Assembly (NCBI GenBank): GCA_005804885.1
Contig: SYOX01000381.1
Coordinates: 1 to 64,000 of the forward strand
Source of the DNA: Pseudomonadota bacterium
Lineage (GTDB): Bacteria > Myxococcota_A > Bradymonadia > Bradymonadales > GCA-2716585
DNA: 64,000 bases
Direction of reading: 5' to 3'
The notes beneath the pieces are model-generated. The model was not told where the DNA came from, did not search any database, and was given only the letters and a program-made list of their open reading frames with translations. Made by a program: the position numbers and the translations under genes. This document shows positions 45,227 to 56,471 of the stretch, in pieces (positions within the stretch are counted from its first letter, which is position 1; each line of letters starts with the position of its first letter).

Positions 45227-46414
45227 ATGGCACAAGCCCCCCGACAACCCGCCCCCCCAGGAGACGGCCGCTTCGCGCCCGCGCTCCCCGCTCTGATCGC
45301 GCTGGCCTTGCTCATCGGCGCGTCGCCCCCGAGCTCTGCGCTGGCCCAGGCGCCGCCCGTGGACGAGGCGCCGGTCGACGCCTCGCCCGAGCCAGAGGCC
45401 GTCGACCCAGACGGCGCCGATCAGGACGACGACGGTCAAGACGACGACGGTCAAGACGACGCCGATCAGGACGACGCCGGGCCTGAAGACCCTGAGCAGG
45501 GCGAGCAGGTCGACGCGGGCGTGGGCGCCGAGGGTGTCGAGGGAGAGCAGGAGGTGGTGGCGGCGATCGACGAGGCGAAGCAGGCCTACGTCGAGGATCG
45601 CTACGACGAGGTGGTCGGGCTGCTTGAGCCGCTGGCCGAGAGCCCCGACCGGGTGCCCGAGGTGCTCAGGTCCGAGGTGTACAGGCTGCTGGGGCTGGCC
45701 TTTCTGTCCATCGAGGCGCCGGATCGCGACAAGGCCGAGGTGTGGTTCGAGGCGCTGCTCAGGCTCCAGCCGGACTTCTTCTTCACCGAGGGGCTGGTGA
45801 GGCAGGACGCCATCGATCTGCTGGAGGAGACGCGGGCGCGGCTGGGCAGGGCCGGCGGAGAGGGGGAGCCGACGATCACGACGATCTACATCCAGAAGGA
45901 GGTCCGCGAGCACCTCTTCTGGGTCGTCTTCATGCCCTTTGGTCTGGGGCAGTTCCAGAACGAGGAGGACGGCAAGGGGGTGTTCCTGGCCTTGACCCAG
46001 GGGCTCTCGCTGGGGATCAACGTGGGCAGCTTCGCCTTCATCGAGACGCAGCTGCGCGGCCCCACGGGCTTCTTCACCGAGGAGGACGCGGCGCTGGCGG
46101 GCAGCCTCCAGACGACGCAGTTCATCACGCTGGGGATCTTCGTGGTGCTGGTGGCGGTGGGGATCGTGGACGCGTGGTACAACTACAGCGACGAGGTGAT
46201 CGAGATCCGCACGCTGCCCGGCCCGCCGGACGAGTTGACGCAGCGCCCCGAAGATCCCATCCTGAGCAGCGCACGACAGACGCCCATGGGCGCGCTGCCC
46301 GAGGCCGGGGCGGGATCGGCGGGCCGCGCCGCGCTCCCGACGGGCGAGGGTGGCGACGCGCTCGGCGCTCTGCCCTCGCCTGTGATGTTGTTTGAGATGG
46401 AGTGGCGCTTCTAG
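45227..46414 (+). CDS. Secreted/membrane TPR-like protein with Asp-rich repeats
   Basis: This 395-residue protein has a signal peptide or anchor (LPALIALALLIGASPPSSAL, cleavage after ALA near residue 40). An acidic low-complexity stretch made of DQDDDGQDDDG repeats comes next. TPR-like helices follow (about 110-200: EEVAAIDEAKQAYVEDRYDE-like, and EVWFEALLRLQPDFFFTEGL), and the C-terminal part has two hydrophobic segments (VFLALTQGLSLGINVGSFAF and FITLGIFVVLVAVGIVDAWY). GxGQFQNxxxxKG preceding a membrane segment recalls DUF5683-like envelope proteins. It sits between the kinase and the sigma-54 activator; its part in signalling is unknown. Confidence 0.75.
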   Translation: MAQAPRQPAPPGDGRFAPALPALIALALLIGASPPSSALAQAPPVDEAPVDASPEPEAVDPDGADQDDDGQDDDGQDDADQDDAGPEDPEQGEQVDAGVGAEGVEGEQEVVAAIDEAKQAYVEDRYDEVVGLLEPLAESPDRVPEVLRSEVYRLLGLAFLSIEAPDRDKAEVWFEALLRLQPDFFFTEGLVRQDAIDLLEETRARLGRAGGEGEPTITTIYIQKEVREHLFWVVFMPFGLGQFQNEEDGKGVFLALTQGLSLGINVGSFAFIETQLRGPTGFFTEEDAALAGSLQTTQFITLGIFVVLVAVGIVDAWYNYSDEVIEIRTLPGPPDELTQRPEDPILSSARQTPMGALPEAGAGSAGRAALPTGEGGDALGALPSPVMLFEMEWRF

Positions 46415-46455
46415 GGCCTCGCGGCCTGCGCCCAAGCCCGAAGAGGTCGCGATCG

Positions 46456-48252
<1,797 letters not shown>

Positions 48253-48367
48253 GCGGACGCTCCGCCCCTCCCTTGCGGGCCTCCACCATGGCAAGGATGT
48301 CACAGGCGCCGCGTGGCGCTCGCCTCCGAAGCCCTCGTCGTCCTCCTGAAGGCGGGAAGTCGACGGG

Positions 48368-48383
48368 TGGCACGGCCGTTGCT
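48368..48383 (+). promoter_or_regulatory. Consensus sigma-54 (-24/-12) promoter
   Basis: TGGCACGGCCGTTGCT matches TGGCACG-N4-TTGCW exactly. It lies 33 bp before the start of the lipoprotein gene at 48417 and directly follows the sigma-54 activator gene, a classic arrangement of activator and target. Confidence 0.88.
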
Positions 48384-48416
48384 AACCCGAGGCCAGGACC
48401 TTGGGGCGAGGTGTCG

Positions 48417-48971
48417 ATGAACGAGCGAGGTCGGCGAGCAGGATCAAGGGCGGGATGGCGCGGGGCGGCCCTGGGGTTGTCGGCGTCGATCCTGGCCGGC
48501 TGCCCCTTCGCCCCGGCGATCCCGGTCGAGGAGAGCCCGCCGAACTTCCCGCCGCTCATCAGCGAGGAGTTCATCGCGCCGGCCTCGTCGACGGTCAACA
48601 TCGTTCGCAGCGCCCCTCAGGTGAACTTTTCGGTCAATCAGATTTTTGACATGAACTCGGATGAGGAGATCGAGATCGTGTGGTTCTCGCCCCACGTCCT
48701 CGGCGGGACGATCCTCCAGACCGAGCTGGCCGGGCCGGATCCCAACAACCGCTCCCTGTTCCGGGGGCTCTTTCACCGCTACACGGGATCGACCTATACG
48801 CTCGATCCTTGCGATCTGCGCTGGTCGGACGATGAGCGGCACACGCTGTCGGTCTTCATCTCGGACGGCAACATCACGGTCCCCGCCGGAGAGCCGCAAG
48901 TCTCCGAGGGGGCCTTTCTGGACGTACACTCGTGGTCGGTCGAGTTCACAGACTCCTGCCCGGATATCTAG
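48417..48971 (+). CDS. Lipoprotein of unknown function under sigma-54 control
   Basis: This 184-residue protein has a twin-Arg-containing basic N-terminus and a signal ending in ALGLSASILAGC (lipobox LAGC, about residue 29). The mature part is beta-rich (TVNIVRSAPQVNFSV, EEIEIVWFSPHVLGGTIL) with three further Cys, one in DPCDLRW and one in DSCPDI among them. No family is recognised. I start it at ATG 48417 with GAGG six bases upstream; the open frame begins earlier, but that would include the promoter and overlap the activator gene. Its last 40 bp overlap the next gene in another frame. Confidence 0.8.
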   Translation: MNERGRRAGSRAGWRGAALGLSASILAGCPFAPAIPVEESPPNFPPLISEEFIAPASSTVNIVRSAPQVNFSVNQIFDMNSDEEIEIVWFSPHVLGGTILQTELAGPDPNNRSLFRGLFHRYTGSTYTLDPCDLRWSDDERHTLSVFISDGNITVPAGEPQVSEGAFLDVHSWSVEFTDSCPDI

Positions 48972-50560
48972 CGCTGGCGATGGCGTCGCTGGCGGGCTGC
49001 GCTCTGGAGTTGCCCGCCGAGGCGCCCGAGGCCGGTATCCAGTTGTGCTTCGTTGAGGGTGACTGCGCCCAGGGCGAGGTCTGCGAGGAGGGGTTTTGCG
49101 TGGTGGAGACGTCGATCCGGGAGCGGGTGGCGATCCAGCTGACGCCCTCGAACACCTCCGACGTGTTGACCGAGCAGTTCCCGGTCGTCGAGCTGACCCA
49201 GGGCAGGCCGCTGCCAGACCTCCAGTTCCAGCGCCCGAAGCTCGTGCGCGGGGTCGTCCTGGCGCTGGGCGCCGACGCGGACAGCCCGCCGCAGCCCATC
49301 AACGCGGAGCTGATCTTCCGGCGCACCGAGCCGGTCATCGCGGGGCTGACGCCCCACTACCAGATCAGCGCCAGGAGGGAGGGGGGCTACCACGCCCTGC
49401 TGCCCAACGGCCTGTACGAGATCACGATCCTGCCCGAGAGCGCCGACATCCCGCCCGAGCAGGTCCGACAGCTGCCGATCACCGCCGACACCCAGTACGA
49501 CGCGACCCTCTCGGGCCGCCAGAACACGATCGAGGTCACGGGCCGCCTCGTCCTGACGGACGTGCGCAACAACAAGGTCAGCCCTGTCGGGGGCGCCCGC
49601 GTCAGCGCCATCGACGCGGGGGACGCGCGCGCCTCGACGCTGGCGACGACCGCCGAGGACGGCACCTTCACCCTGCTGGTGCGCCAGAACGTGGAGGCCG
49701 TCCGGCTCTCCTTCACCCCCCCGAGCGGCAGCTTCCTGATGCCCAGGGTCGTGACCGAGAGCATCGTCCTGACCGGCGCCAGCGTGACGCTGGGCGACCT
49801 GAGCCTGGGCATCTTCCACCTGACCGGCCGGCCCATCCAGGGCATCCTGCTCGACGAGCGCGACCGGCAGCCGGTCGAGGACGTGACGCTGATCTTCCGG
49901 GGTCCGGTCGGCAATGGCACCATCGTGCGGACCTCCCAGTCGGGGGAGATGGGGGCCTTCGCCATCGACCTGCCGCCGGGCGTCTACACCGTCCAGATGA
50001 TCCCGCGCGACGACACCGACTACGCCATCACCGAGGTCACTGGCCTGCGCGTCCCCTCTTCAGGCCCGCCGGGCGGCGCCTTCGAGGGCCTGACGGTCAA
50101 GTCCAAGGCCCTCGTCCGGGGCGTCGCCTGGTCCCCCGACGGCGCCCGCCCCATGCCCGGCGCCGCCGTCCTGATGCGCAGCACTCGGCTGTCGGACGCG
50201 GACGACTTCGAGGGCTCGCGCGTCTTCTCGACGCGCGCAGACGCCAAGGGGCGCTTCGAACTCAAGGTCGATCCGGGGACCTACGACATCACCCTCTCCC
50301 CCACCGATCTGAACGGCCACGCCCGCGCCTTCACCCGCGACATCGAGATCGGCGACGGCGTCAGCGCCATCGACCTCTTCGCCGACCGGGCCAACCTGGC
50401 GCGCGGGCGAGTCATCTCCCCCGACGGCGCCCCGATGGCCGACATCCTCATCGAGATCTACCGCCAGGATCCGCAGCGCGGATCGGTGCTCATCGGCTCG
50501 GGGCTGACCAACGCGGTCGGCGAGTACCGGCTCCTCGTGCCCGCGCTCCGCCTCCAGTAA
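48932..50560 (+). CDS. Lipoprotein with Cys-rich motif and carboxypeptidase-regulatory-like domains
   Basis: This 542-residue protein has a signal with lipobox SLAGC (about residue 23). A short Cys-rich segment follows (CFVEGDCAQGEVCEEGFC), common in myxobacterial lipoproteins. From about residue 75 to the end there are several Ig-like/CarboxypepD_reg modules (PVGGARVSAIDAGD, GTFTLLVRQNVEAVRLSF, FAIDLPPGVYTVQMIP, GRFELKVDPGTYDITLSPT). The start is GTG at 48932, inside the upstream gene. An ATG at 48980 would leave too short a signal. The weak ribosome site and 40-bp overlap suggest translational coupling. Probably a surface or periplasmic lipoprotein made together with its neighbour. Confidence 0.8.
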   Translation: MVGRVHRLLPGYLALAMASLAGCALELPAEAPEAGIQLCFVEGDCAQGEVCEEGFCVVETSIRERVAIQLTPSNTSDVLTEQFPVVELTQGRPLPDLQFQRPKLVRGVVLALGADADSPPQPINAELIFRRTEPVIAGLTPHYQISARREGGYHALLPNGLYEITILPESADIPPEQVRQLPITADTQYDATLSGRQNTIEVTGRLVLTDVRNNKVSPVGGARVSAIDAGDARASTLATTAEDGTFTLLVRQNVEAVRLSFTPPSGSFLMPRVVTESIVLTGASVTLGDLSLGIFHLTGRPIQGILLDERDRQPVEDVTLIFRGPVGNGTIVRTSQSGEMGAFAIDLPPGVYTVQMIPRDDTDYAITEVTGLRVPSSGPPGGAFEGLTVKSKALVRGVAWSPDGARPMPGAAVLMRSTRLSDADDFEGSRVFSTRADAKGRFELKVDPGTYDITLSPTDLNGHARAFTRDIEIGDGVSAIDLFADRANLARGRVISPDGAPMADILIEIYRQDPQRGSVLIGSGLTNAVGEYRLLVPALRLQ

Positions 50561-50650
50561 ATCCCTTTACTTGCTCAAGAATCGGTGATCGACATCGAGG
50601 TCGTGCGCGCCATCGACCCGCGTGGCGGGGCGGGGACGAGGAGTGCCGCG

Positions 50651-51067
50651 CTACTTGAGGCGCTTGTCGAGCTCGGGCAGGAGCTCGGCGCAGCGGGTGC
50701 GCCACTCGGGCAGCGCGGCGGTGCGGGCCTCGGAGGCCGGGGCGTCGAAGAGTTCGAAGGCCCAGCGCTCGCAGTCGGGCTGGCGCAGGTCGCTGGCCAC
50801 GAGGCGGCCGGTCTGCGGATCGTAGACCTGCCCGCTGATGGAGTTCTGGACCACGGTGATGATGATCGGGACGGTCAGCCAGAGGATCAGGATCACGGCG
50901 ACGACGTAGCCGACGGCGCGCACTTTGCGGGCCGTGCCCTTGACGAGCGGGTCGTCGGAGGGCTTGTAATCCATATAGGCCCCCGAGCGCTCCTCCTCGG
51001 GGGGCTGCGCATCGACGCCGTCGCCGTTGACCTCGACGGGATCCTGGGGGGCTTCGGGCTCGGCCAT
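50651..51067 (-). CDS. Small single-pass membrane protein
   Basis: This 138-residue protein has an acidic N-terminus (about 1-45), one transmembrane helix (AVGYVVAVILILWLTVPIII, about 51-70) and a C-terminal domain of about 65 residues (SISGQVYDPQTGRLVASDL) with two Cys. No family is recognised. It lies 22 bp after the coiled-coil/TPR gene on the same strand, so they probably form an operon. Confidence 0.75.
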   Translation of the reverse strand: MAEPEAPQDPVEVNGDGVDAQPPEEERSGAYMDYKPSDDPLVKGTARKVRAVGYVVAVILILWLTVPIIITVVQNSISGQVYDPQTGRLVASDLRQPDCERWAFELFDAPASEARTAALPEWRTRCAELLPELDKRLK

Positions 51068-51089
51068 GGTGCTCGCCTCGCTTGCGCGG

Positions 51090-51992
51090 TCAGGGGATCA
51101 GCGCGCCCTCGGGGGCGACGCCGTCGCGGGTCATCTGCATCACGCGCTTCTGCGCGTCCAGCGAGCGCTCATCGAACTTGAAGCGCTTGGCGTACTCCTC
51201 GTACGCCGTCCTGGCCTCGCCCAGCCGACCGAGCCTGTCGAGCGCCACGGCCAGATGGTAGACGATCTCGTTCTCGTCGTCCTTGTTGTGCTCAAAGGCC
51301 AGCGACTTTCGCAGGTGATCGGCGGCCCCGTCCAGATCCTTGAGGGTGAAGAGGCTCATGCCGAGCTTGTACTCCAGCTCCGGCGTGTAGAAGGTCTTCT
51401 CGACGTGCGCCAGGGACTTGAGGAAGGCGTCGCTGGCCTCCTTGAAGCTGCGCCGCTTGTAGAACTGCGCCCCCTGCTCAAAGGCGGCCTTGGCCAGATC
51501 GCGGTTGATCCGGTCGACCTCCCGCTGGAGCATCTCCACCTCCGATCGGTTGACCAGCTTGCCCCGCACGGCCGGGAAGCGCTCCAGGATCTCCTCCTCC
51601 TTCTTCTCCTCCAGGAGCCGGTAGAGGCTGTAGGCCTCCTCCTCGGCCTCGCGGCGTCGCTCCAGCTCGGCCTCCAGCTCCCCGACTCTGTTCTGGAGGT
51701 CCTGGATGCGGACTTGCGCCCCGACGACGGCCTCCCGCTCGCGGGCCACCTGGGCCTGGAAGGCCAGATAGAGCCCGGCGAAGATCAAGACCGAGAAGAG
51801 GATGTAGGCCACGACCGAGTTGAAGACGTAGCGCTTCTCGTAGAGTTCCTGGCGTTTGCCGATCTGACGCACCTCGGAGCTGAGGTTCTTGATCAGGTTG
51901 TCGGTCTTGATGGTGAGGTTGCGCGACTCGACCAGCTCGGCCTGGAAGCGCTTGAGGGTCTCGGTGAGCTCTTCGATGCTGAGTGAAGACAT
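51090..51992 (-). CDS. Membrane-anchored coiled-coil TPR protein
   Basis: This 300-residue protein has an N-terminal helix (SIEELTETLKRFQAELVESR) and a transmembrane segment at about 60-80 (VAYILFSVLIFAGLYLAFQA). A coiled coil follows (RIQDLQNRVGELEAELERRR), then three to four TPR-like units at about 170-285 (EQGAQFYKRRSFKEASDAFL, YKLGMSLFTLKDLDGAADHL, YHLAVALDRLGRLGEARTAY). It is probably an assembly scaffold at the inner membrane. I start it at ATG 51992 with AGG upstream; the longer frame is low-complexity. Confidence 0.8.
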   Translation of the reverse strand: MSSLSIEELTETLKRFQAELVESRNLTIKTDNLIKNLSSEVRQIGKRQELYEKRYVFNSVVAYILFSVLIFAGLYLAFQAQVAREREAVVGAQVRIQDLQNRVGELEAELERRREAEEEAYSLYRLLEEKKEEEILERFPAVRGKLVNRSEVEMLQREVDRINRDLAKAAFEQGAQFYKRRSFKEASDAFLKSLAHVEKTFYTPELEYKLGMSLFTLKDLDGAADHLRKSLAFEHNKDDENEIVYHLAVALDRLGRLGEARTAYEEYAKRFKFDERSLDAQKRVMQMTRDGVAPEGALIP

Positions 51993-52152
51993 TGGACCTG
52001 AAAGGGGCGAGCCCGCCGCCACTGCGCGGGCCGGTTGTGCCTCGGAGACCCGCCTGGGCGGCTCTCTTGACGCGAAAGCTGGCGCGGGTGCGCCAGGGTG
52101 TACCACGGGCGACACCGCACGACAAGACGTGCGCCGGCGCGCCCTTATCTGT

Positions 52153-52158
52153 TATAGT
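52153..52158 (+). promoter_or_regulatory. Possible -10 element for the MopE-like lipoprotein gene
   Basis: TATAGT, within CTGTTATAGTCC, is a good -10 hexamer 57 bp before the ATG at 52215. No convincing -35 is seen in the GC-rich sequence upstream. Confidence 0.4.
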
Positions 52159-52214
52159 CCTCGCAAGGCGCCGCAAAACTGGACGGCGCGGTCATCAGGG
52201 AGCTCGGGCGAGAT

Positions 52215-54797
52215 ATGATCAAGAAGACCTCCGCGCACGCCTTGTCGCTGGCGCTCTTCGGGGCGCTCGCGCTCCAGGGCGGCTGCCTGCCCGCCTACGA
52301 TCCCGACGATACGGCCTTCAACGGCCAGGGGCCCGGCCGGGTCAACTGCGAGGCCCCCGCCGGCGAGGTCTGCGACGGCCTCGACAACGACTGCGACGGC
52401 CAGATCGACGAGGACTTCCCCCGCCGCGGCGTCCCCTGCGGCATCAACGTCGGCGTCTGCCTCGGCGTGACGATCTGCGAGGCCGGCCAGGAGTCCTGCG
52501 CCCAGGTCCAGGCCCCCGAGGACGAGGACTGCGACGGCCTCGACAACGACTGCGACGGCCTCGTCGACGAGCTGACCGAGACCGACCCGAACAACTGCGG
52601 CGCCTGCGGCGCCGTCTGCCTCGTCGGCGGCGGGCAGGCCGGGTGCCGCGCTGGCGAGTGCGTCGTCGAGGGCTGCGACGCCGGCTTCCTGGACTGCGAC
52701 AGGGATCCGGTCAACGGCTGCGAGACCGACGCCTCCTCCGACCCGACCAACTGCGGCGCCTGCGCCAACATCTGCTCGGCCGAGTTCGCCGAGTCCGTCT
52801 GCCAGAACGCCCAGTGCGTCATCCAGGACTGCCTCGGCGGCCGCACCGACTGCAACGCCGCCCCCATCGACGGCTGCGAGGCCGATCTGAGCGTCGACAC
52901 CCTCAACTGCGGCGTCTGCGGCATGCGCTGCGACTTCCCCAACGCCCTGGCCCGCTGCCAGGAGAACCTCTGCGTCTTCGACGCCTGCCTCAACGGCTTC
53001 GGCGACCGCGACGTCAACCCCGCCAACGGCTGCGAGATCGGCCTCCAGCTCCTCTCCTCTCCCCCCGACCCCCAGCTCGCCAACCTCGCCCGCGGCGGCA
53101 ACATGCTCTTCGGCGCCGCCGACAACCGCCTCATCGGCTACCCGCTCGCCAACGACGGCGCCATCGGCGCCCTGGCCTTCTCCCTGCAGCTCGCCGGCCA
53201 GATCCTCCAGATCGACGCCGCCGGCCCCACCGTCTTCGCCGCCCTGGCCCAGGGCGACATCCAGATCATCGACACCCGCGACCCCGCCAACCCCACGGCG
53301 GTCGGGCTCGTGCCCACCTCCGGCCCCTCGCCTGGCTTCGCCCGCGAGGAGCAGATCCTCTTCGTGGCCGACGGCCGCGATGGCCTGCGCGTCGTCAACG
53401 TCGGCAACTCCAGCGAGCCCATCCAGATCGGCCGCGCGCCCACCCCCAACACCGTCAACCAGGCCTTCCTCTCCGGTGAGCGCCTCATCCTCAACGGCGC
53501 CGGCCGCAGCGACTTCCACCTCTTTGACGTCAGCGACAAGGCCAACCCCGACCTCATCGCCACCTTCGAGGCCCAGGGCCCCTTCGATCAGGCCGTCCTG
53601 AGCGGCGACCTGCTCATCACCGGCCAGTCCGGCCAGAACACCATCCGCCTCTACCGGCAGGACGCCGCCCAGCTCACCTTCCTCGGGCAATCCTCCCTGC
53701 CCGGCCCGCTCGTCTCCATGGATCTGCGCTTCCCCTTCGTCATGGCCGTCGTGCGCGGCCCTGACGGCCGGGTCAACTTCGTCCTCGTCGACATCCGCAG
53801 GCCCCAGCAGCCCACCCTGGCCAACACCTTCGCCGCCCCCGTCCCCAACGAGGCCTCCTCCGCCGTCGTCTCCGGCACCCAGGTCATCATCTCCGGCACC
53901 AGCGGCCTGCAGCGCTTCGAAATCACCGACCTGCGGCGCCCCATCAGCCTCCAGGACCTCGTCCGACCCCAGGACCTGCGCGACATCGACGTCAAGGGCA
54001 CCCGGCTCTTCGTCGCCGCCAACGGCTCCGTCGAGATCCTCGACAACACCGACCCCCAGACCCCTGTCAGAATCGCGAGGCTCGGCGCGGACTTCCGGAA
54101 CATCCACCCCACCGACACGAGCCTCTTCGTGACCTCCGACGCCCAGGGGATCGTCGGCTACCGGCTCAACGGCATCAACGACAACACCCCGCCCTTCATC
54201 ATCATCGAAGGCCCGCGCCCCTCGGCCCTGCTGACCGACGCCACCGGCAACATCATCTACGCCCTGCGCGACTCGATCCTGGAGACCATCAACATCAACG
54301 GCGACATCAACACACGCGGCTTCCTTGAGCTGCCCGGCTCCTGCCGCGCCATGATCCGCCACCAGAGCATCATCTACCTGGCCTGCAACAACGGCCTCGT
54401 CGCCGTCGACCCCCAGACCCCGCCGAACAGCCCCGTCGTCGTCGGGCAGGCCGGCGGCGGCGACCTCTACGCCATCGAGCTCTTCGGCCAGACCGTCTAC
54501 GCCCTGACCGACTCCGAGATCGCCGCCTTCACCGCCCTCTCCCCCGGCACCGTCAACCACGTCGGCTCGGTCGGCCTGGGCATCTCGGGCCTGCGCCACA
54601 TCGCCGGCGCCGGCCCCTACATGATCGTCGGCTCCGGCGCCGAGCTGCGGCTCATCGACCGCGCCAACCTCACCAACGTCGTCCCCGTCGCCATCCGCAC
54701 CCTCGAAGGCGCCGTCGTCGACGCCGCCGCCTCCCCCAACACCTTCTACGCCGGGACCACCCAGGGGGTCTTCCGCCTCAACGTCGAGGCGCCCTGA
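52215..54797 (+). CDS. MopE-like Cys-rich lipoprotein with LVIVD beta-propeller
   Basis: This 860-residue protein has a signal with lipobox LQGGC (about residue 20). Two MopE-type putative metal-binding repeats (VCDGLDNDCDGQIDED and DCDGLDNDCDGLVDE) come next, then three NCGACG-type Cys-rich modules to about residue 280. The rest is a beta-propeller of LVIVD-like repeats: DIQIIDTRDPANPTAVGLV, GLRVVNVGNSSEPIQIG, DFHLFDVSDKANPDLIATF and VEILDNTDPQTPVRIARLG. Such proteins are common surface lipoproteins in myxobacteria and relatives; copper or calcium binding by the CDG motifs is suggested by MopE but not proven here. Its stop shares a base with the next start. Confidence 0.9.
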   Translation: MIKKTSAHALSLALFGALALQGGCLPAYDPDDTAFNGQGPGRVNCEAPAGEVCDGLDNDCDGQIDEDFPRRGVPCGINVGVCLGVTICEAGQESCAQVQAPEDEDCDGLDNDCDGLVDELTETDPNNCGACGAVCLVGGGQAGCRAGECVVEGCDAGFLDCDRDPVNGCETDASSDPTNCGACANICSAEFAESVCQNAQCVIQDCLGGRTDCNAAPIDGCEADLSVDTLNCGVCGMRCDFPNALARCQENLCVFDACLNGFGDRDVNPANGCEIGLQLLSSPPDPQLANLARGGNMLFGAADNRLIGYPLANDGAIGALAFSLQLAGQILQIDAAGPTVFAALAQGDIQIIDTRDPANPTAVGLVPTSGPSPGFAREEQILFVADGRDGLRVVNVGNSSEPIQIGRAPTPNTVNQAFLSGERLILNGAGRSDFHLFDVSDKANPDLIATFEAQGPFDQAVLSGDLLITGQSGQNTIRLYRQDAAQLTFLGQSSLPGPLVSMDLRFPFVMAVVRGPDGRVNFVLVDIRRPQQPTLANTFAAPVPNEASSAVVSGTQVIISGTSGLQRFEITDLRRPISLQDLVRPQDLRDIDVKGTRLFVAANGSVEILDNTDPQTPVRIARLGADFRNIHPTDTSLFVTSDAQGIVGYRLNGINDNTPPFIIIEGPRPSALLTDATGNIIYALRDSILETININGDINTRGFLELPGSCRAMIRHQSIIYLACNNGLVAVDPQTPPNSPVVVGQAGGGDLYAIELFGQTVYALTDSEIAAFTALSPGTVNHVGSVGLGISGLRHIAGAGPYMIVGSGAELRLIDRANLTNVVPVAIRTLEGAVVDAAASPNTFYAGTTQGVFRLNVEAP

Positions 54798-55630
54798 TGA
54801 GCACGACCCCAACCTCCACCCTGGCCGCCGCCCTGGCCGCCGCCCTCCTGCTGATCCTGGCCGCGCCGACCGCCTCGGCGCAGTCCAAAGCCGACACCCA
54901 GCGCGCCGTCAAGCTCGCCGAGGACGCCCGCAACGCCTTCGCCGAGGACCGCTTCGCCGAGGCCGCCGAGCTGCTCAAGCAGGCCTTCGAGATCTACCCC
55001 GAGCCCAACTTCGTCTGGAACATGGCGCGCGCCTACGAGATGGCCGGCCTCGACGACGAGGCCCTGGCCAGCTACCTGCGCTTCAGCACCCTGGAGGTCG
55101 AGGAGCCCGACCGCGAGGCCGCCCTGGAGCGCGCCGCCCGCTTCACCGCCCTGACCACCCTGCCGCCCATCATCCAGGAGGCGCAGGCGAGCGCCGAGCT
55201 CTCCTCCCTGCGCCGCGACAACTCTGCCCTCCGGAGATCCGTGGCCGAGCGCCCCGAGCCCAAGCCCTTGCCCGCCGAGGGCATGTCGCTCTTCGAACTC
55301 GGCGGCTGGTCCTCGGCCGGCCTGGGGGTCGTGGCCCTCGGCGCCGCCTTCACCCTCCACCTGGCCTCCATCGGCACCGTCGAGGAGTACAACAAGACCG
55401 CCGCCCAGGGCCTCGACTCCGGCAAGTACGAGGCCCTGCGCGACACCCTCAACACCCGCGTCGTGACCTCCCGCGTCCTCCTCGGCACCGGGCTCGCCCT
55501 GGCGGCCAGCGGCGGCGTGCTGCTCTACCTCGAATACTTCGCCCAGGAGCCGCCCGCCACCGGCGGGCTGCTGCTCGCCCCCGCGCTGGGGCCTGACACC
55601 GCTGGCGCCCTGATCCAGGGCTCCTTCTGA
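54797..55630 (+). CDS. Secreted TPR protein with C-terminal membrane hairpin
   Basis: This 277-residue protein has a signal peptide (ALAAALLLILAAPTASAQ, cleavage after ASA) and a TPR pair at about 35-105 (ARNAFAEDRFAEAAELLKQA, FVWNMARAYEMAGLDDEALA). Two hydrophobic segments lie near the C-terminus (about 172-193 and 230-252). This layout is common in myxobacterial envelope proteins of unknown function. It is translationally coupled to the MopE-like lipoprotein gene (TGATG), so the two products may act together at the envelope. Confidence 0.8.
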   Translation: MSTTPTSTLAAALAAALLLILAAPTASAQSKADTQRAVKLAEDARNAFAEDRFAEAAELLKQAFEIYPEPNFVWNMARAYEMAGLDDEALASYLRFSTLEVEEPDREAALERAARFTALTTLPPIIQEAQASAELSSLRRDNSALRRSVAERPEPKPLPAEGMSLFELGGWSSAGLGVVALGAAFTLHLASIGTVEEYNKTAAQGLDSGKYEALRDTLNTRVVTSRVLLGTGLALAASGGVLLYLEYFAQEPPATGGLLLAPALGPDTAGALIQGSF

Positions 55631-55643
55631 CCCGGAGAGCCTC

Positions 55644-56471
55644 ATGAGCGCGCTCGACAAGGCCATCGAGGCCTCCCTTGAGGGCATGAACCTGCGCTCC
55701 TCCCGCGAGGGCGCCGCGATCACCGCCACGCGCGGCGCGGGCCTCCAGCGCACCAGCGCGACCCTGAACCTCGACCCGCTTCGCGCCTGGCTCGACGCAC
55801 ACCCCGGCGCCGACCTCAAGCGCGCCACCGGCGCCTTCGCCCGCGGCGTCCACGCCGTCCTGAACGAGCCCCCCAACAGCGACGCCGCCGCCTGGTCCTT
55901 CGTCGAGGCCGCCGGCCGCCTGACCCCCTCGATCGAGTTCGCCACCTTCGAGACCGGCGTCCAGGCCACCGGCTCGGGCCGACCCTGGCTCGTCGACTTC
56001 AGCCCCGACCTGAGCGTCGCCTACACCATCGAGCTCGACCGCGGCACTCGCATGCTGACCTGGGCGCAGTTCCTCCAGTGGGGCGTCACCCCGGACCGCG
56101 TCACCAGCGCCAGCCGCTCGCTGCTCTACTACAAGACCGCCCAGCACGCCCTCGGCGGCGGCTTCGAGCCCGACGCCGCCTCCGGCGGGCAGACCTACAG
56201 CGTCGGCGACGGCATCGGCGCCGCCCGCGCCTTGATCCTCGGCGACCTCGACTACCACAGAGCCCGCCGCGGCATCCTCTTCGCCGTGCCCCACCCCGAC
56301 CTGCTGCTCACCCTCGACCAGCAAACCGACCCAGCCGCCCTGGACCGCTTCAAGGCCGCCGCACAGGCCGCCTACAGCGCCGCCGACTTCCCCCTGAGCC
56401 CCCTGATCTACACCCACGCCGCCTCCGGCGCAGGCGACCACCGCGCTCTGGAGACCCCAGCCTGGGCATGA
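55644..56471 (+). CDS. DUF1444-like protein
   Basis: This 275-residue soluble protein has a middle and C-terminal part (YSVGDGIGAARALILGDLDY, then RGILFAVPHPDLLLTL) that resembles the YtpQ/DUF1444 pattern of a conserved helix followed by a VPN/VPH-D strand. The N-terminal part includes LDAHPGADLKRATGAFARGV. The function of that family is unknown, and the match here is by eye only. The gene overlaps the DUF1285 gene by 4 bp and starts 13 bp after the TPR gene, suggesting an operon. Confidence 0.6.
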   Translation: MSALDKAIEASLEGMNLRSSREGAAITATRGAGLQRTSATLNLDPLRAWLDAHPGADLKRATGAFARGVHAVLNEPPNSDAAAWSFVEAAGRLTPSIEFATFETGVQATGSGRPWLVDFSPDLSVAYTIELDRGTRMLTWAQFLQWGVTPDRVTSASRSLLYYKTAQHALGGGFEPDAASGGQTYSVGDGIGAARALILGDLDYHRARRGILFAVPHPDLLLTLDQQTDPAALDRFKAAAQAAYSAADFPLSPLIYTHAASGAGDHRALETPAWA

